Shown: positions 29,101 to 40,699, counted from the stretch's first letter. The stretch is DNA of 64,000 bases from Agarophyton chilense (GCA_030374765.1 JARGXX010000098.1:1178001-1242000); one strand, 5' to 3'. Program-made: numbers and translations. Notes: generated by a model not told the origin, from the sequence alone.

Positions 29101-29374
29101 GGGACGACAGTCTGCTGTCTTTAGTGCAGGTACAAACTCTATGTTTGTCACCTGCTACGCTTCAGAAAATGGATCGAAACGATCTCGTGCGGCATCTTAA
29201 GCGGTCATCTTTTTGGAATAGTTGGTATTTTAGCGTGGTCAGATCACATGAAGACCACTTCTGCTCTAATGGTAAAGATATTGAAATCTCGTGGTTCAGA
29301 ACATATAGCAGTAATCCATGCAGCTAGTATCGATCGGTGGCACGGAGTACAAGACAAAATTGTTCCTATGATTA

Positions 29375-30517
29375 TTAGCTCAAAGCCCTTCTCTCATCCA
29401 TCTGCTTAATGATGGCGTCAGTATACGCGGTAGTGGAAGACGAACCACCAATGTCACCCGTCCGTACGGACCCTTCTCTTAGAACACTATGGACGCTTTG
29501 CTCGATCAGATTGGCCTCAGTGCGAAGATCCATGTGGCGCAACATCATCAAAGCGCTCATGAGCAAAGCCGTAGGATTTGCCATATTCTTCCCAGCAATA
29601 TCTGGTGCGGTACCGTGGACGGCCTCCGCCAGCATGCATGCAGTGCCCATGTTCCCGGACGGTGTGAGCCCAAGGCCACCGATAAGACCAGCGCAAAGGT
29701 CGGATATTATATCACCATAGAGGTTCGGCATGACCATAACGTCCAGAAGGGATGGGTTTGATACAAGTAGAGATGCGGCGTTGTCGATGAGAAGCGTCTG
29801 GAATTCGACCCCCGAGTCTTTGTGTTTTTCTGCTACTTCGCGCGCACATTTAAGGAATAAACCATCGGAGAGCTTCATGACAGAGGCCTTATGGACAGCA
29901 GTAACTCTCTTACGGTTATTCTTAATAGCATAATCAAAGGCATACTCACACACGCGCATGGATGCGTCTCGAGTGATAACTTTAAGACTTTCTACGACGC
30001 CAGGATATACTGTGTGCTCCAGTCCACTGTACTCGCCTTCCGTGTTTTCCCGAACAGTGACCACGTCAACATCTTTGTAAAGGGTGTCAACTCCTGGCAT
30101 TGAAATACACGGTCGAACATTGGCGTAGAGGCCAAGTTCCTTTCGAAGAGTGAGATTGAGACTTCTATGGCCCTTGCCGATGGGGGTAGCCATTGGACCT
30201 TTGAGCCCAAACCCATTTCGACGAACGGAATCAAGTGCCGCCTTGCTGATTAGATCCTCACCCGGTTTGGCGGAATGTATATCGATGACATGAGTCTCCC
30301 ATGTGATGGGCACATCAGCTGCACTGAAGATACGTTTGACAGACTCTGAGATCTCTGGGCCGATCCCATCACCGGGGAAGAGAGTGACCGTATATTGCCG
30401 AGATTCAGAAGAGGTAGAAAAAGCAGCAGCGCAGTTTGAGCTGCAGGGGGAGTAACGATGAAAAGCAGATCTGAAACGAGATAACGCTGCTGAACTATTA
30501 TGGAGGTATCGCATCAT
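29375..30517 (-). CDS. IDH: Mitochondrial NAD-dependent isocitrate dehydrogenase subunit
   Basis: 380 residues from an ATG pair at 30517/30514; the longer open frame begins with TTG. The first 40 residues are rich in Ser, Arg and Ala without acids, a typical mitochondrial presequence. The isocitrate/isopropylmalate dehydrogenase fold is complete: [62 protein letters not shown] and [17 protein letters not shown]. It oxidises isocitrate to 2-oxoglutarate in the TCA cycle. The segment [14 protein letters not shown] replaces the conserved DN-x-C-x-Q-x-x of catalytic subunits, a change more like regulatory subunits. Whether this copy is catalytic or regulatory is therefore uncertain. Confidence 0.92.
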   Translation of the reverse strand: MMRYLHNSSAALSRFRSAFHRYSPCSSNCAAAFSTSSESRQYTVTLFPGDGIGPEISESVKRIFSAADVPITWETHVIDIHSAKPGEDLISKAALDSVRRNGFGLKGPMATPIGKGHRSLNLTLRKELGLYANVRPCISMPGVDTLYKDVDVVTVRENTEGEYSGLEHTVYPGVVESLKVITRDASMRVCEYAFDYAIKNNRKRVTAVHKASVMKLSDGLFLKCAREVAEKHKDSGVEFQTLLIDNAASLLVSNPSLLDVMVMPNLYGDIISDLCAGLIGGLGLTPSGNMGTACMLAEAVHGTAPDIAGKNMANPTALLMSALMMLRHMDLRTEANLIEQSVHSVLREGSVRTGDIGGSSSTTAYTDAIIKQMDERRALS

Positions 30518-31125
30518 CTTGACGAAGCCAGCAAGAGATGGAACGTCTGAAATTGGATGGATGCGTTGATTGAGGAGCGGATTCGTATGAATGGAAGAAG
30601 ACGAGTGCTGCCCGGCATTCAAGAGAAAATATTTGGTCCCGATAAGGGATCTGTTGCAGAACTTGCGGACAATAGAACCGCAATTGGACTCTTGTCACAT
30701 GGGTTTCTGTACTGTATAACGTGACACTTTGATCATCGATGTATTCGCACGTTTCACGTCGCATGGTGTGCAAAATTTCCTTATTTTCGGGGTTAGCAAA
30801 TGCTAGTTGTCAAACTCCACTACCTCTAAACCGTTGGACCAAATGTGCCAAGATACGAACACAAGAAAAGCAGGAAACGATCAAAGCGAATCGTACCAAA
30901 GTGTTTTGCATAATCGCCCACAACGATATCGTATGAATTAGGCTTTCAGACATCACAAGCACATGCTCGGTTCGTGCGTGTTTATTTGTGTTTGAAACAC
31001 CAAGTTGAGAGCAGAAAGCAAGGGTAAGAAGATATCTTGGTTGCCAAGGAAATCGGCGAGCGGCATACCTCTATATCTACCCCATTCTCGCAACCGAGAA
31101 ATCTTGAATTCTTGCAGAGATCTCG
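30518..31125. other. Divergent promoter region (IDH / mL49)
   Basis: 608 bases between two divergent mitochondrial genes, so possibly a shared control region. One TACTGTA motif lies at 30710. No gene is supported. Confidence 0.5.
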
Positions 31126-31533
31126 ATGTTTTCACCGCGAGTTTCCACCCGCCTTTTCAGCACCGCTGCTCACCTACACCCCCGTCCACCATGGACTCCG
31201 CCATCAACTCTGAAATACCCCCTACGTGAAATATCTAGAGAAGTTATCAAGCCGTCCGGTTGGTCGCCTCCAATGGGTGGTGTCGAGCGTCTGCCTTTCC
31301 GAGTCTTTCGTACTCCAAAAGCCAAGCAAATCCCTGTCTACACTGACTATAAGAACGGCCGAACTCGGTGTTTGACAGTCCTACGGCGATTTCGAGGAGA
31401 CGCTAGTGAACTTGCCGAGGAAATGTCTCGTGTTTGTGATGATCGTCCGGTTGCCGTTCACCCAGGCAGTGTTCAGGTTGTTGGTAACTATCGAGCGAGG
31501 GTTGAGGAATGGCTTTTGCGCCTAGGTTTCTAG
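31126..31533 (+). CDS. MRPL49: Mitochondrial ribosomal protein mL49
   Basis: 135 residues, one exon. The Arg/Ser/Thr-rich start (MFSPRVSTRLFSTAAH) is a mitochondrial presequence. The rest is the mL49/Img2 domain: LPFRVFRTPKAKQIPVYTDY, a TRCLTVLRRFRGD strand pair, then VQVVGNYRARVEEWLLRLGF at the very end, a strong family signature. It is a component of the mitochondrial large subunit. It is convergent with deoxyhypusine synthase, 588 bases away. Confidence 0.93.
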   Translation: MFSPRVSTRLFSTAAHLHPRPPWTPPSTLKYPLREISREVIKPSGWSPPMGGVERLPFRVFRTPKAKQIPVYTDYKNGRTRCLTVLRRFRGDASELAEEMSRVCDDRPVAVHPGSVQVVGNYRARVEEWLLRLGF

Positions 31534-32121
31534 TGAAACTCCTGTGCTTCGAGCACATCATATTGCTTGGAGCTGTTCCGTGAAATCAAAGTCAGCTCTA
31601 CGGTTCACCATTGTAGCAATTCTTTCTTTGACCAGCAAATCATTCCCGATTTCATCAGCACTATTTCTTGGTGTATTTGCCCGAAGACCGCAACCTTTTT
31701 GCCTTCGCGTGTGATCCACCAACTGCAGCGGGGTAAAAGGGAATGGGTCCATATCTAAGCATATCGTTTGAAGCAAGAGCGTCTGTTTATACAAGAAATT
31801 AGGTAGTCCTTTCGACTGGATGGAAGCCTGAGGGCCCGCAAACTGGCCATGAGATATTTCACGTGCAAATCCCCTCTTCAAAGACACCCAAGTGTTTCTT
31901 GCAAGACGATGCTCCCAGATAATAAACTGATTTCATAGCCAACAGAATTGCATCATTTGTATCATTGTCTCAACGTTTGGGTCACCTCTTCGTGTGGATT
32001 CGGGCCTCAGCCAAATATTCGACTCTTATATCGACTGATACTCTGACGAGGTTGCAATAGAGAAGCAAGACTGTGTCGGGCACGACACCAGGTATTGCCA
32101 AAAGATCCAAACAGCGCACCC
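31534..32121. other. Convergent intergenic region, nothing recognised
   Basis: Spacer between mL49 and deoxyhypusine synthase 3' ends. Small frames on both strands show no motifs. Confidence 0.5.
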
Positions 32122-33279
32122 CTATCGATGCTTTGATCTAGCAAATGTTTGGGCGACCAATAGCGGAAGAATCAATGATGCTTCAGCATGGATTTTGACT
32201 TTCTTGCCGGTGATCTTGATCTTTCCCCATGAAACAGCCTCGTTTGGTGAGGCACCCGCATCAGATCCATCAAACTCTTGGCCCGTATTGAGATAAACTG
32301 AGAAATCAGCTCCGTTCCTCATGAGGTTAGCATTTGCAATATGGTGCTTCACAATACCACCGCCAACGATGATCATTCCAGTGGCAGGTGCATTTATTGC
32401 GATCCGATTAATTCGCCGAATATCTTGTACCAAGTCAACAATGAGGCCAGGATTCTTGTATGAATGAAAAAAGAGCATATCACCAATCGATCCATCTGTC
32501 AGAGCGGGACAGAAAACTGGAATGTTGTTCTTGGCGGCCCAATATAGAACGGAGTCTTCGTTATCGATACGTTCTCCCAAAAATCTGATTAACGTGCTGG
32601 GAGACCAAATGTGACCTTTTTCCTTTTGCTTGACAAGTGCTTCGTCAAGAAGTGGAATGATCCAATCTTCAAACTTGCAGTAGTTATCATTCGGAACCAT
32701 AAGATTTCCAATGCGATTTATACCGCGCTTTCGCAGATCCGCGTCATTTACACGAAAGGAACCAATACCTGTGGGACCAAGGCACTTGATGAGATCCTCC
32801 TCAACACCTCCTGCTGACGTGACGATGGTATGCACATGGCGATTCTTGACTAAATATTTGATGGTTTCTCGCACACCGGAGGATATCATATTGGATGTAT
32901 AGCCCAGGAAGATGTTACAACGACCATCTGGCGAAACTCCTGCTTGCACTTGAGATTTAGAAGGTTCCCATGCAATCTTCAATAAAAAATAATCAGTACG
33001 AAATTATCACCACAGGGATTGCTATCGAGAACGAGGAAAAAGTGAACGCACCATGTCGTTGATTATGTCAACGGCAATTCCAAAGTTTGTAGCTTGAAAT
33101 CCGCTTTGTTTGTAGGACTCAAGTAACGCATCGTAGTCGACAGTATCCTCCGAGAAATCGTAACCGCGTACAAGAGGCGTGTTGTGTGGAAGCTGCTCTG
33201 ATTGCTGCAGCACGGCTTCAGCAGCAACCGTAGGTAGAACAGGAGCCAAAAGGCTTCCAGGTTTTGCGGGCGACATCAT
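32122..33279 (-). CDS. DHPS: Deoxyhypusine synthase (2 exons)
   Basis: Exons on the minus strand are 33279-33052 and 32976-32122, with a 75-base GT-AG intron (GTGCGT donor); 360 residues, close to the usual 369. The open frame of exon 1 extends further but begins with TTG, so the ATG at 33279 is chosen. The enzyme moves the aminobutyl group of spermidine to a lysine of eIF5A, the first step of hypusine synthesis. Motifs: [21 protein letters not shown] at the splice junction, the NAD-binding TSNMISSG and [21 protein letters not shown], the GGGIVKHHI segment, and EAVSWGKI containing the active-site lysine. All are intact. Confidence 0.95.
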
Positions 33280-36047
33280 TGCGACGGGTTTGAATGGTCG
33301 GGAATCGCAGCTCAATGCGAAGAATGCAACCTAAGACTTTGTTGGCTGTGGTACGGCGCAAGGAGCCTGCACTCCCAACTTCAAACTACTCACAATGGTG
33401 CGGTGTAATACCACACTACCAACGTTCATATTTTCGAAACCGTCGCGGTTAGAACGAGTTCTCTTTAAAGATCATCCTTTCAAGGGTCATTAAAAAAGTT
33501 GGGATTATTTTGGAAAAAAGATCGTGTTCTTGTAAGAAACACAACGAATTTTCATAAATCAAACAGAACCAAAGGTTTCCTCGACTTCAGGGCAGTTTTT
33601 AGAGCATCTCTACTGTGCTACAGTGGGCGAAACAAAAATAAATATATCGTCGCAATGGTGTTGTTGAGCTTGTATCCGAACAGCAAAACCAAAGCGACGC
33701 GACTGGTTCCCTCTACTAATACACTGACGATCTACGTCACCCTTAGAGACCAAACAGCTTGTTTCTTTTAGCCAAATCAATAAACAGAGCCGAAACAATA
33801 ATAATATAATTACTCAAAAAGACGCCATTTTCAAATATACCCAACATCAGCTGAATCCGTTGTACTTTAGCACCACTGGGAGTTCATTCCAACGCCTTGT
33901 AACGAAAAAGTTCACCGCCGTCACCAATATACCAAAAAGAACCGCTGTCTGCCTTTAAAAATAGAAAAATTGTAGCTCTCTATCACGAAAGCTTATCAAT
34001 CAGAAAACCTGCCGCACATTGCAACCGCTCTATATGCGCTTTGCTAACCGTTTAATATAACAAAAAGTCAGAAAAGATCCATAAATTTGTGAAAAAGAAG
34101 ACAAAAAAGTTAATCTAGCAGAATAAAGCAAAGCTATATTAACACACATACTTCTGCTTCATTCTTGAAATAAGGAGTTAATTCCTCCAATTGGAACGCG
34201 ACGCATACAACAGTTGTTAAGCGAGTGTGAATACCTCGAGTACAGTTGGGACTTTCTTCATTCTGCGTTGACAGGGATTGGTATAGTAATTGAAAGGCTT
34301 GCCCGAGAAAGCGTACTGTAAACTTCATATCCGTTCAAAGTAGTTTAAAGACACAACGCGGTTGGTTACAACCCAAGAAAACACAGTTAATAGACATGCT
34401 CTCGAGAGTACCAGCCCAGAATAAAGCAGTGGAAAGAAGACAAAAAAAGACGGCAAAAAGAGATTTAATGCGTATAGAGTTCAAACGATAAAATGGTCAA
34501 TAAATATGTTGCAAGCAGAGAAAAAATGTAGCACAGTAGCAAAACCGCACGGATAAGCAATAATAGATTATCAGATCAACTCTGGTGTACAAAAGGCTTT
34601 TGAAGTCCACTTTCTCAAGTAAGGCTGCCGCCAACCGTAACGGCGATTCTCTGGACGATACACAAAAACAATATAATAAACTCAACAGCTCAGACATAAC
34701 CCTAGTGGAATTAAGACTACAAACCCCTTTTTGGGAGGTTGTCATACCTCTTTTTGTCGCCATGTCATCAGCCCAAACCTTCGCCATTGGCCGTATTCTC
34801 CTCGGTTTTCGGTCATCACCGTCAAGCCTCCGAAGAACCGCAGCCTTCCTTCAACAAAATGTCTGTATTTTTGGTATTCTACTGAATACTGTAGATGTCT
34901 CGGTGCAGTGGGTATTCACAGAAATAACCGCGAAGAGCAGGTGTCGCCTTGCAAGCGTCGGTTCTTAGATAAGAAGAAAGTGTGCGAAAAACAGCCAGGT
35001 GTGCCTGAAAAATGGGGAAAATACGTGTATTGACGATGCGTATGTCCAGATGCCGCGGTACGTAATGTACAAGAGATCTTCTAGAAAACCCTTGTGACAA
35101 CACAAATAACCAGGTGATAGTAGAGAAAACACACACACACACACACAGAAAGCTGTAAAAAAAGGGCGGTAAATGCGCAACAGTAGAGGGTATCCTCGGA
35201 ACAAAAGCTTTAGCTCAGAACGGTTAAGAACTGATACTATATGTGCCTCTTTGTGATGAATCACTTTAGGATTTCTAGGACTCACCATGATGGTGTTTTG
35301 GTTTGTTGGTGGTTGGCCTTTGCCGTCCTCACCTGGGCCTTGCGCCTTTGAATGTGCCAAGAGGCAAAGCAAGTACTTTACAGTAAGGCATATACGTGGC
35401 GTGCCACTAAATAATTATCTAAATATTTCCAAATAAAATATTTGGTGACGGGACTTTACAGTGTACACTAAATACAGTACTTCCTAATTAACTTTCTCCT
35501 TCCTAAATCTTTCCATGAATTAATTCTTCTCATAACTTCTCGTAATCGAGTATAGCCCATGAAATAGCTTATGAATGCCGTATCGCGACTTCGTAGTATT
35601 TCGATCGGTCGAACTCAGGTGCATCCAGAATGCTACAGTGTTCAGGCCTTCTCGGAGCAGTTTTTGGACGAGAAGACAACGTCGGAGACTTTTAAAGGAA
35701 CAGATCGCCGTTTAGCAAGCTAGTGATATCATCGCAAGGGTCATCAAGCATGCAGAACAAGCAAGTCTCTATTGATCCCGGCCCACTTCCTGGGTCTAAG
35801 CGGTGCTGTAACTGTTTGCCGCCTCTTTCGAAGAGTTCGCGTGCCGTTTCCGCTTCCCAACAGGTGACGCTGTCCACTATTCTCATTGAAGATAACCCTT
35901 CCCGGCAAAAGTAGGGTCGTTACTCGTCCAGAAATCCCCTCAGACTGTGCACCTCTTGTGACAAAGAAAATGGTTTCATCGCAAAGGTTCTGACAGATTC
36001 CAAGACCGTAATATCCCCGTCAATTGGACGAGAAACAACTACTTATC
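33280..36047. other. AT-rich gene-poor stretch
   Basis: About 2.8 kb of AT-rich DNA with many short A- and T-runs marks the change from the gene island to the repeat region. Frames of 90-135 codons occur on both strands but have no motifs and overlap one another. A (CA)n run of about 19 bases lies at 35129-35147. TACTGTA/TACAGTA motifs occur at 34314, 34887, 35379 and 35473. No tRNA or other RNA gene was recognised. Confidence 0.5.
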
Positions 36048-36533
36048 ATGGAAAAACACTCGTTGTTTTGGAAAGAACGAGTGATTTTCAACAAGCGCAG
36101 ACGGCTCACCCAAGCTAGAGAATGGTTTGAACAATCTGATAACAGGCGAAAGAAAGAAAGAGTCTGTGTAGTATGTCAGAAATGCAAATCAACCGAAAAC
36201 GTGTCGCTGTTTTCTTCACAGCCCAGTATTTCACGTTTTGAAACCACTACAACAGCGTCTACAGGGCTGCGTACAGTGCTAGAAGAGCTCCATGTGAGCG
36301 ATTGTACATCGGATGAATCGAACAGGACACGGGCAGAAAATGGGTCGCCTCCCCACAACGGAGGGCACAAGATGCGGTCAAGAGTCTTTACTTACTTCAT
36401 GTACAAGATGTCAAATGTCGTGAATCGTGCGAAGCACTCGAGCGAGAAAGAGTTACAAAACGTTTCGGAATTGTTCACGAATAGAAAAGCAACACTGAAT
36501 GGGTCACAAGCGATCCGCCTTCACGTGGTGTGA
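36048..36533 (+). CDS. Possible LINE ORF1 protein
   Basis: 161 residues from the ATG at 36048 (the open frame begins with TTG at 36024). A basic N-terminus (NKRRRLTQAREW) and a CVVCQKC cysteine cluster suggest nucleic-acid binding, as expected of an ORF1 just upstream of the LINE pol. The remainder is Ser/Thr-rich with no recognised fold. It could instead be unrelated to the LINE. Confidence 0.4.
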   Translation: MEKHSLFWKERVIFNKRRRLTQAREWFEQSDNRRKKERVCVVCQKCKSTENVSLFSSQPSISRFETTTTASTGLRTVLEELHVSDCTSDESNRTRAENGSPPHNGGHKMRSRVFTYFMYKMSNVVNRAKHSSEKELQNVSELFTNRKATLNGSQAIRLHVV

Positions 36534-36616
36534 CTGACTTCCCTCGTTTCTAGGGAAGCAAAACGGATCTGCGGTTGGGTCTCCAACGGAGACCAGCATA
36601 TTTCAGGTTACCAAAG

Positions 36617-39250
36617 ATGAAAAAATCAAAAAATGCTGGAACAAGAACGTTGCGCATACTACAACTGAACTGCAGAAGCCTTCTACGGACGGGGAAACGG
36701 AGTGAGATAGCGCGCCTCGCGCACACCTGGAGAGCTGACTTGCTTCTTCTGCAAGAAACTCACTTACGCAAGGGAGATCGCAACCCGTCCATCCAAGGCT
36801 TCTCAGTAGTAGGCAGATGTGACAGAGAGTGGGATTTTAGTATGAATGGGGGCAGAGGTGGCGGGGTAATAACATACCAGAGAAACGATCTCAGTCTCGA
36901 TCTTCTCACAGAACGCTCAATTACGACAGGAATTGAAAGAGTGACTGTTCTTGTGCGGATTCCACGAGGTTTACTCTCTATTGCCAATGTGTACATACCA
37001 CCACAGCTCCGGATGACAAAATGGTATACATTACTCGACGACCAAGACATGATAGTCGGAGACTGTAATATTTGTGGCTCATGGTACCCTTCAAGAGCCG
37101 AAGCAGCAGGAATTGAGTTTGAGGAGCACATGCAGAAGACGCAGCGAGAGGTATTGAATATGGATGGCGTTGCAACTCACACAGATCCGGCAAGCCGATC
37201 ACAGAGTAGCATAGATGTGGCGGTCATCCCGGAAAAATGGCTACCTCTCACTACATGGGAAGCAGCACCAGAACCTTTTACAGATCATCACGCATGCCTC
37301 ATAACAGTAGATGTGGGAAAAAAGAAGTACGTTCAAGACAAAAGGAAGCACTGGAGCTTACGTAAAGCGGACTGGAAAAAATTCTCCATAGAAGTAGAAA
37401 ACAGGCTTTGTATGCTAGATAATAGAGAAGTAGAAAGTATTGATAAGCTCTATGAAATGTTTTATGTAGCAGTTCTAGAAGCAGCAAAGCATTCAGTACC
37501 ATTTGGGAAAAGAAGACGAGATGCACCATGGTGGAGCCCGGAGCCAGCAGAAGTAGTGGAAATGAGAGCAATCAGGTGGAAAGAATTCCGAGCCAATCCG
37601 AGTGAGGAAAACAGAACCGCTCTACAAAGAGCCCAATATCACGCAAGAGTTGTCATTGATAAGCTAAAACGAGAAACATGGAAAGAAATGATGGAATCGT
37701 TACGACCACAAGACGAAGATGCAAAACTGTGGAGAATAGTGAAAGCAATTGACAAGAGCAGTATGGAACATCCAAGCTTTTGTCCACCGGCTGGAGAACG
37801 CTGGCTGGATAAAAAGCGAGCAAAGTGGTTTGTAAAATCAGAAATTCGGAACGCCCGAACTCATGAGAAGGAAACAAGATCACGAAATGAGTACAGAAAA
37901 GCTCTAAACGATTACCGCACGAAAGCAAAGGACACTGAAGCATGGACGAACAATACATTTGACATGCACCATTTGGAGGTGGAGCTCAAAGAAATGAACC
38001 CTAAGAAAGCCGGAGGTCCGGATCTAGTACAGATAGCCTTTCTTCAGCATCTTCCAGAATTGGGAAAGAAATGGCTTCTTGAAATAATTAACAAGAGCTA
38101 CAAGGAAGGTAAGACACCGGCCAAGTGGAGACTTTCACGCCTTATCCCGATCCCCAAACCAGGAGTTAAAGGTAAGTTTCGGCCGATATCACTTGCCTGT
38201 GTTGTAGCAAGGGTGGCAGAAAGAATGGTTAACAGGCTGTTTATGAACTGGCTGGAACCAACACTACCGGCATGCCAAGCGGGATTCAGAATGATGCGAA
38301 CAACCGAGGAGCATGTTGTGGCTTTATGTGAACGAATTACACATGGCTGGCAGCATAGAAGACAGACATTAGCCTTATTCTGTGACTTTTCTAAGGCTTA
38401 TGATTGCGTGCAACACCATAAGTTACTGGTGAAGTTAGAAAGAATGGGATGCCCAACAAAGTTGTGGAGATGGATTAGAGCGTTTATCATGGACCGACGA
38501 TGGACCTGCAGATGGAAAACATCGGACACCAGACCGTTTGTCGTACCACAAGGACTCCCGCAAGGAGGGACCCTCTCCCCGGGATTATGGATAGCTTACG
38601 TTTCAGATCTTCCGAACAAGGTAAAGCAAGGCGACGATCGAATTGAGGTAAGCTTATTTGCGGATGATGTTTCCATATCTTCGACCCAAAGAAAACTAGA
38701 GTTTAGCCGACATGCTATTCAGGCAGCAGTTGAAAGATTGGAAGTATATTGTGCAGAGAACAATATCCAAATGAACCCTAAGAAAACTTCGTTGGTGCCG
38801 TTTACTTATTCTAATTGGAAGAAAGAAAGAACAAAGTATGAAGTAAAACTGGCGGGCTCGTGGATACAACTTTCGGAATGTGCGAGGTTTCTAGGGGTTG
38901 TACTGGACTGTAGACTTAACTTCCACCATCACCTCAACCGCGTAGCAGCAAAGTACAGAGCAAGGAACCGAATATTGCGCTGTCTCACTGGCACCACCTG
39001 GGGAGCAGATTGGAAGACCATGAACACCTTTCGGGTCGGCTTCGCAGAGCCAATCGCTAGATATGCTGCCAGTATTGTCATCCCTAACGCGATAATATGC
39101 GCAGCGGAGGAAGTAGAAAGGGCACGAAACGAGGCCTCCAGAATCCAGACCGTTTCCGCGAAATCCTCACCCATACAGAAGTTGAGAAGTTTATTGGACC
39201 AACCAAGTTTGTACAATATTGCAGTGTCTCAAGCGGCAAAACTCTACTAA
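36617..39250 (+). CDS. LINE Pol, endonuclease and reverse transcriptase part
   Basis: 877 residues from the ATG at 36617. The N-terminal endonuclease/exonuclease/phosphatase-type domain has RILQLNCRSL, LLLQETHLRK, GDCNICG, SIDVAVIPE and DHHACLITVD, the expected nicking-site residues. Reverse transcriptase follows with KKAGGPDLVQ, RLIPIPKPG, FRPISLACV, CQAGFR, FCDFSKAYDCV, GLPQGGTLSPGLW and the catalytic FADDVSIS. The frame ends at TAA 39248-39250, but the same frame resumes at once with coding-like sequence. Confidence 0.9.
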   Translation: MKKSKNAGTRTLRILQLNCRSLLRTGKRSEIARLAHTWRADLLLLQETHLRKGDRNPSIQGFSVVGRCDREWDFSMNGGRGGGVITYQRNDLSLDLLTERSITTGIERVTVLVRIPRGLLSIANVYIPPQLRMTKWYTLLDDQDMIVGDCNICGSWYPSRAEAAGIEFEEHMQKTQREVLNMDGVATHTDPASRSQSSIDVAVIPEKWLPLTTWEAAPEPFTDHHACLITVDVGKKKYVQDKRKHWSLRKADWKKFSIEVENRLCMLDNREVESIDKLYEMFYVAVLEAAKHSVPFGKRRRDAPWWSPEPAEVVEMRAIRWKEFRANPSEENRTALQRAQYHARVVIDKLKRETWKEMMESLRPQDEDAKLWRIVKAIDKSSMEHPSFCPPAGERWLDKKRAKWFVKSEIRNARTHEKETRSRNEYRKALNDYRTKAKDTEAWTNNTFDMHHLEVELKEMNPKKAGGPDLVQIAFLQHLPELGKKWLLEIINKSYKEGKTPAKWRLSRLIPIPKPGVKGKFRPISLACVVARVAERMVNRLFMNWLEPTLPACQAGFRMMRTTEEHVVALCERITHGWQHRRQTLALFCDFSKAYDCVQHHKLLVKLERMGCPTKLWRWIRAFIMDRRWTCRWKTSDTRPFVVPQGLPQGGTLSPGLWIAYVSDLPNKVKQGDDRIEVSLFADDVSISSTQRKLEFSRHAIQAAVERLEVYCAENNIQMNPKKTSLVPFTYSNWKKERTKYEVKLAGSWIQLSECARFLGVVLDCRLNFHHHLNRVAAKYRARNRILRCLTGTTWGADWKTMNTFRVGFAEPIARYAASIVIPNAIICAAEEVERARNEASRIQTVSAKSSPIQKLRSLLDQPSLYNIAVSQAAKLY

Positions 39251-40642
39251 AAAGCGAAACGTTGTTTTAAGGATAGTTTATCACCGATCGCTCTGGCTGT
39301 GAAGAAAGAGTCGTTAACTCGCATTCGAAAATCAAGAATTACTTTCAAAAAGGCAGCCGAACATCAACTGGCTACTTGCGGGCTACTTATGCTACCAAGA
39401 GAACCATTGCCTGTACCGATCGTGATTCACAATTCCGAAAGTATTTTCTTTCACTACACCAGCTGCACAAAGAAAGATAATATCGATTTTCAACTTCAGC
39501 AAGCTTTAAGTATGCTACGAAGCTTGCGGAAAGCAGACTGTGAAATATGGAGCGATGGTTCTGTTGGGCGCCCAAATTGGCTTGAAATCAAGAAACCATT
39601 ACGAGCAGCTGTCGAATGGAATGAGGGATGGTACACAGGGTATATAGAATACTTACGGAAAAGTGGTAACTACTCAAAAACAGTACAGAACTTTTACAAG
39701 AAACACGGAAGGTTACCGGATATTTCGATTCATTACGACGACGGGTTCGTTATGGCCTATTCTATATCTGAAAACCACCGAAATCTTGTTGATGCAGATG
39801 GACACGAACTAAGCTGGAAAACTCTAGAAATTACTGAAGTAGGAGGGAGTGCGTTTGCAATTTGGTGGAACGATGATAAAGAACCGCAAAAAGGAATGTT
39901 CCCGGCAGGAGTTGAAACGTGCTCCTTTTTTACTGAGATAAAGGCTTTGAAAAAAGCGTTGCAAGTTGTTCTGATACGCGTTAGGGAGGGATGGATTGGA
40001 AATATAAGAATTGTTACCGACTCTCACAGCATATTGGATAATCTCAGAGGAGTTGCCCGACCTCAATCGTATTCTCTACAGCAAGTATCTATCAGCCTTT
40101 CTGAAATTGGAAAGTACTGTACCGTTGATATGGTTTGGATTCCAAGCCATTGTGGTATCCCTCGAAATGATATGGTGGATAACCTAGCAAAAGAAGCTCT
40201 GAATATTTCTATGCAAGATCAAGTCGCCGTTCCAGTTGATTTTGCGGATGTGAAGAGAAGAGTCATAACGAAGGAAAAGAAGTCCCCATTAATAGAAAAC
40301 ATTCCAGAAGGACTGGAAAACATTGTTTCTCTACGAGAGGCAAACGTCGCTTTATCGCAACTTGTAGTTGGTCACACACCGTGCTTGCATCCATTGGGGT
40401 CGTACTTACAGAAGAAAAGGCTCTATTGTACCTGTAGGCCGGGGGTGCTCAATGATGTAGATCATTATGTCTTAAGATGCCCGTCGAGAACTATGTCAAG
40501 AAGAATATGTTTGCCCCCTGTGCAAGAGCGTCAAGGCCTAGCGGTAGACGAAATCATCAAGAAGTGGCCAGAAAAAATGCTGGTCTTCCTAGTGAGGGAA
40601 CGTTTTTTTGACAAAGAACGCTCTACACTACGTAGGAATTAG
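39251..40642 (+). CDS. LINE Pol, RNase H part (same frame, after the stop)
   Basis: The frame directly continues that of the reverse transcriptase. It encodes an RNase H domain with all acidic active-site residues in place: EIWSDGSVG, FFTEIKALKKAL, RIVTDSHSILDNL and PSHCGIPRNDMVDNLAKEA. It ends in a LYCTCRPGVLNDVDHYVLRC cysteine/histidine motif typical of LINE C-termini. There is no ATG near the start, so this is most simply the 3' part of one pol gene broken by a single stop. Confidence 0.85.
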   Translation, partial: KAKRCFKDSLSPIALAVKKESLTRIRKSRITFKKAAEHQLATCGLLMLPREPLPVPIVIHNSESIFFHYTSCTKKDNIDFQLQQALSMLRSLRKADCEIWSDGSVGRPNWLEIKKPLRAAVEWNEGWYTGYIEYLRKSGNYSKTVQNFYKKHGRLPDISIHYDDGFVMAYSISENHRNLVDADGHELSWKTLEITEVGGSAFAIWWNDDKEPQKGMFPAGVETCSFFTEIKALKKALQVVLIRVREGWIGNIRIVTDSHSILDNLRGVARPQSYSLQQVSISLSEIGKYCTVDMVWIPSHCGIPRNDMVDNLAKEALNISMQDQVAVPVDFADVKRRVITKEKKSPLIENIPEGLENIVSLREANVALSQLVVGHTPCLHPLGSYLQKKRLYCTCRPGVLNDVDHYVLRCPSRTMSRRICLPPVQERQGLAVDEIIKKWPEKMLVFLVRERFFDKERSTLRRN

Positions 40643-40660
40643 ACAAGTGTGCCCGTAAAG

Positions 40661-40675
40661 AGAGAGAGAGAGAGA
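40661..40675. repeat. (GA)n tract after the LINE
   Basis: Perfect GA run of seven units starting 20 bases past the LINE pol stop; possibly the element's 3' tail. Confidence 0.7.
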
Positions 40676-40699
40676 ACACTGAATGAGACGTTTGAGGCA

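Larger units (their letters stand above)
36048..40642 (+). mobile_element. LINE-type (non-LTR) retrotransposon, near full-length, one in-frame stop
   Basis: A possible ORF1 (36048-36533) is followed by a pol frame encoding, in order, an AP-type endonuclease, reverse transcriptase, RNase H and a C-terminal zinc-knuckle-like motif. The whole pol stays in one reading frame for 4 kb, interrupted only by TAA at 39248-39250 between reverse transcriptase and RNase H. The layout (endonuclease, RT, RNase H, CCHC-like end) fits I/Jockey- or Tad-related LINE groups. Element ends and target duplications were not found; a (GA)n tract begins about 20 bases after the last stop and could be its 3' tail. Confidence 0.85.

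Noticed and set aside
34585..34968. 127-codon plus frame in the AT-rich stretch
   Set aside because: No motif, no ATG-to-stop frame with conserved features, and overlapped by similar frames on the other strand.
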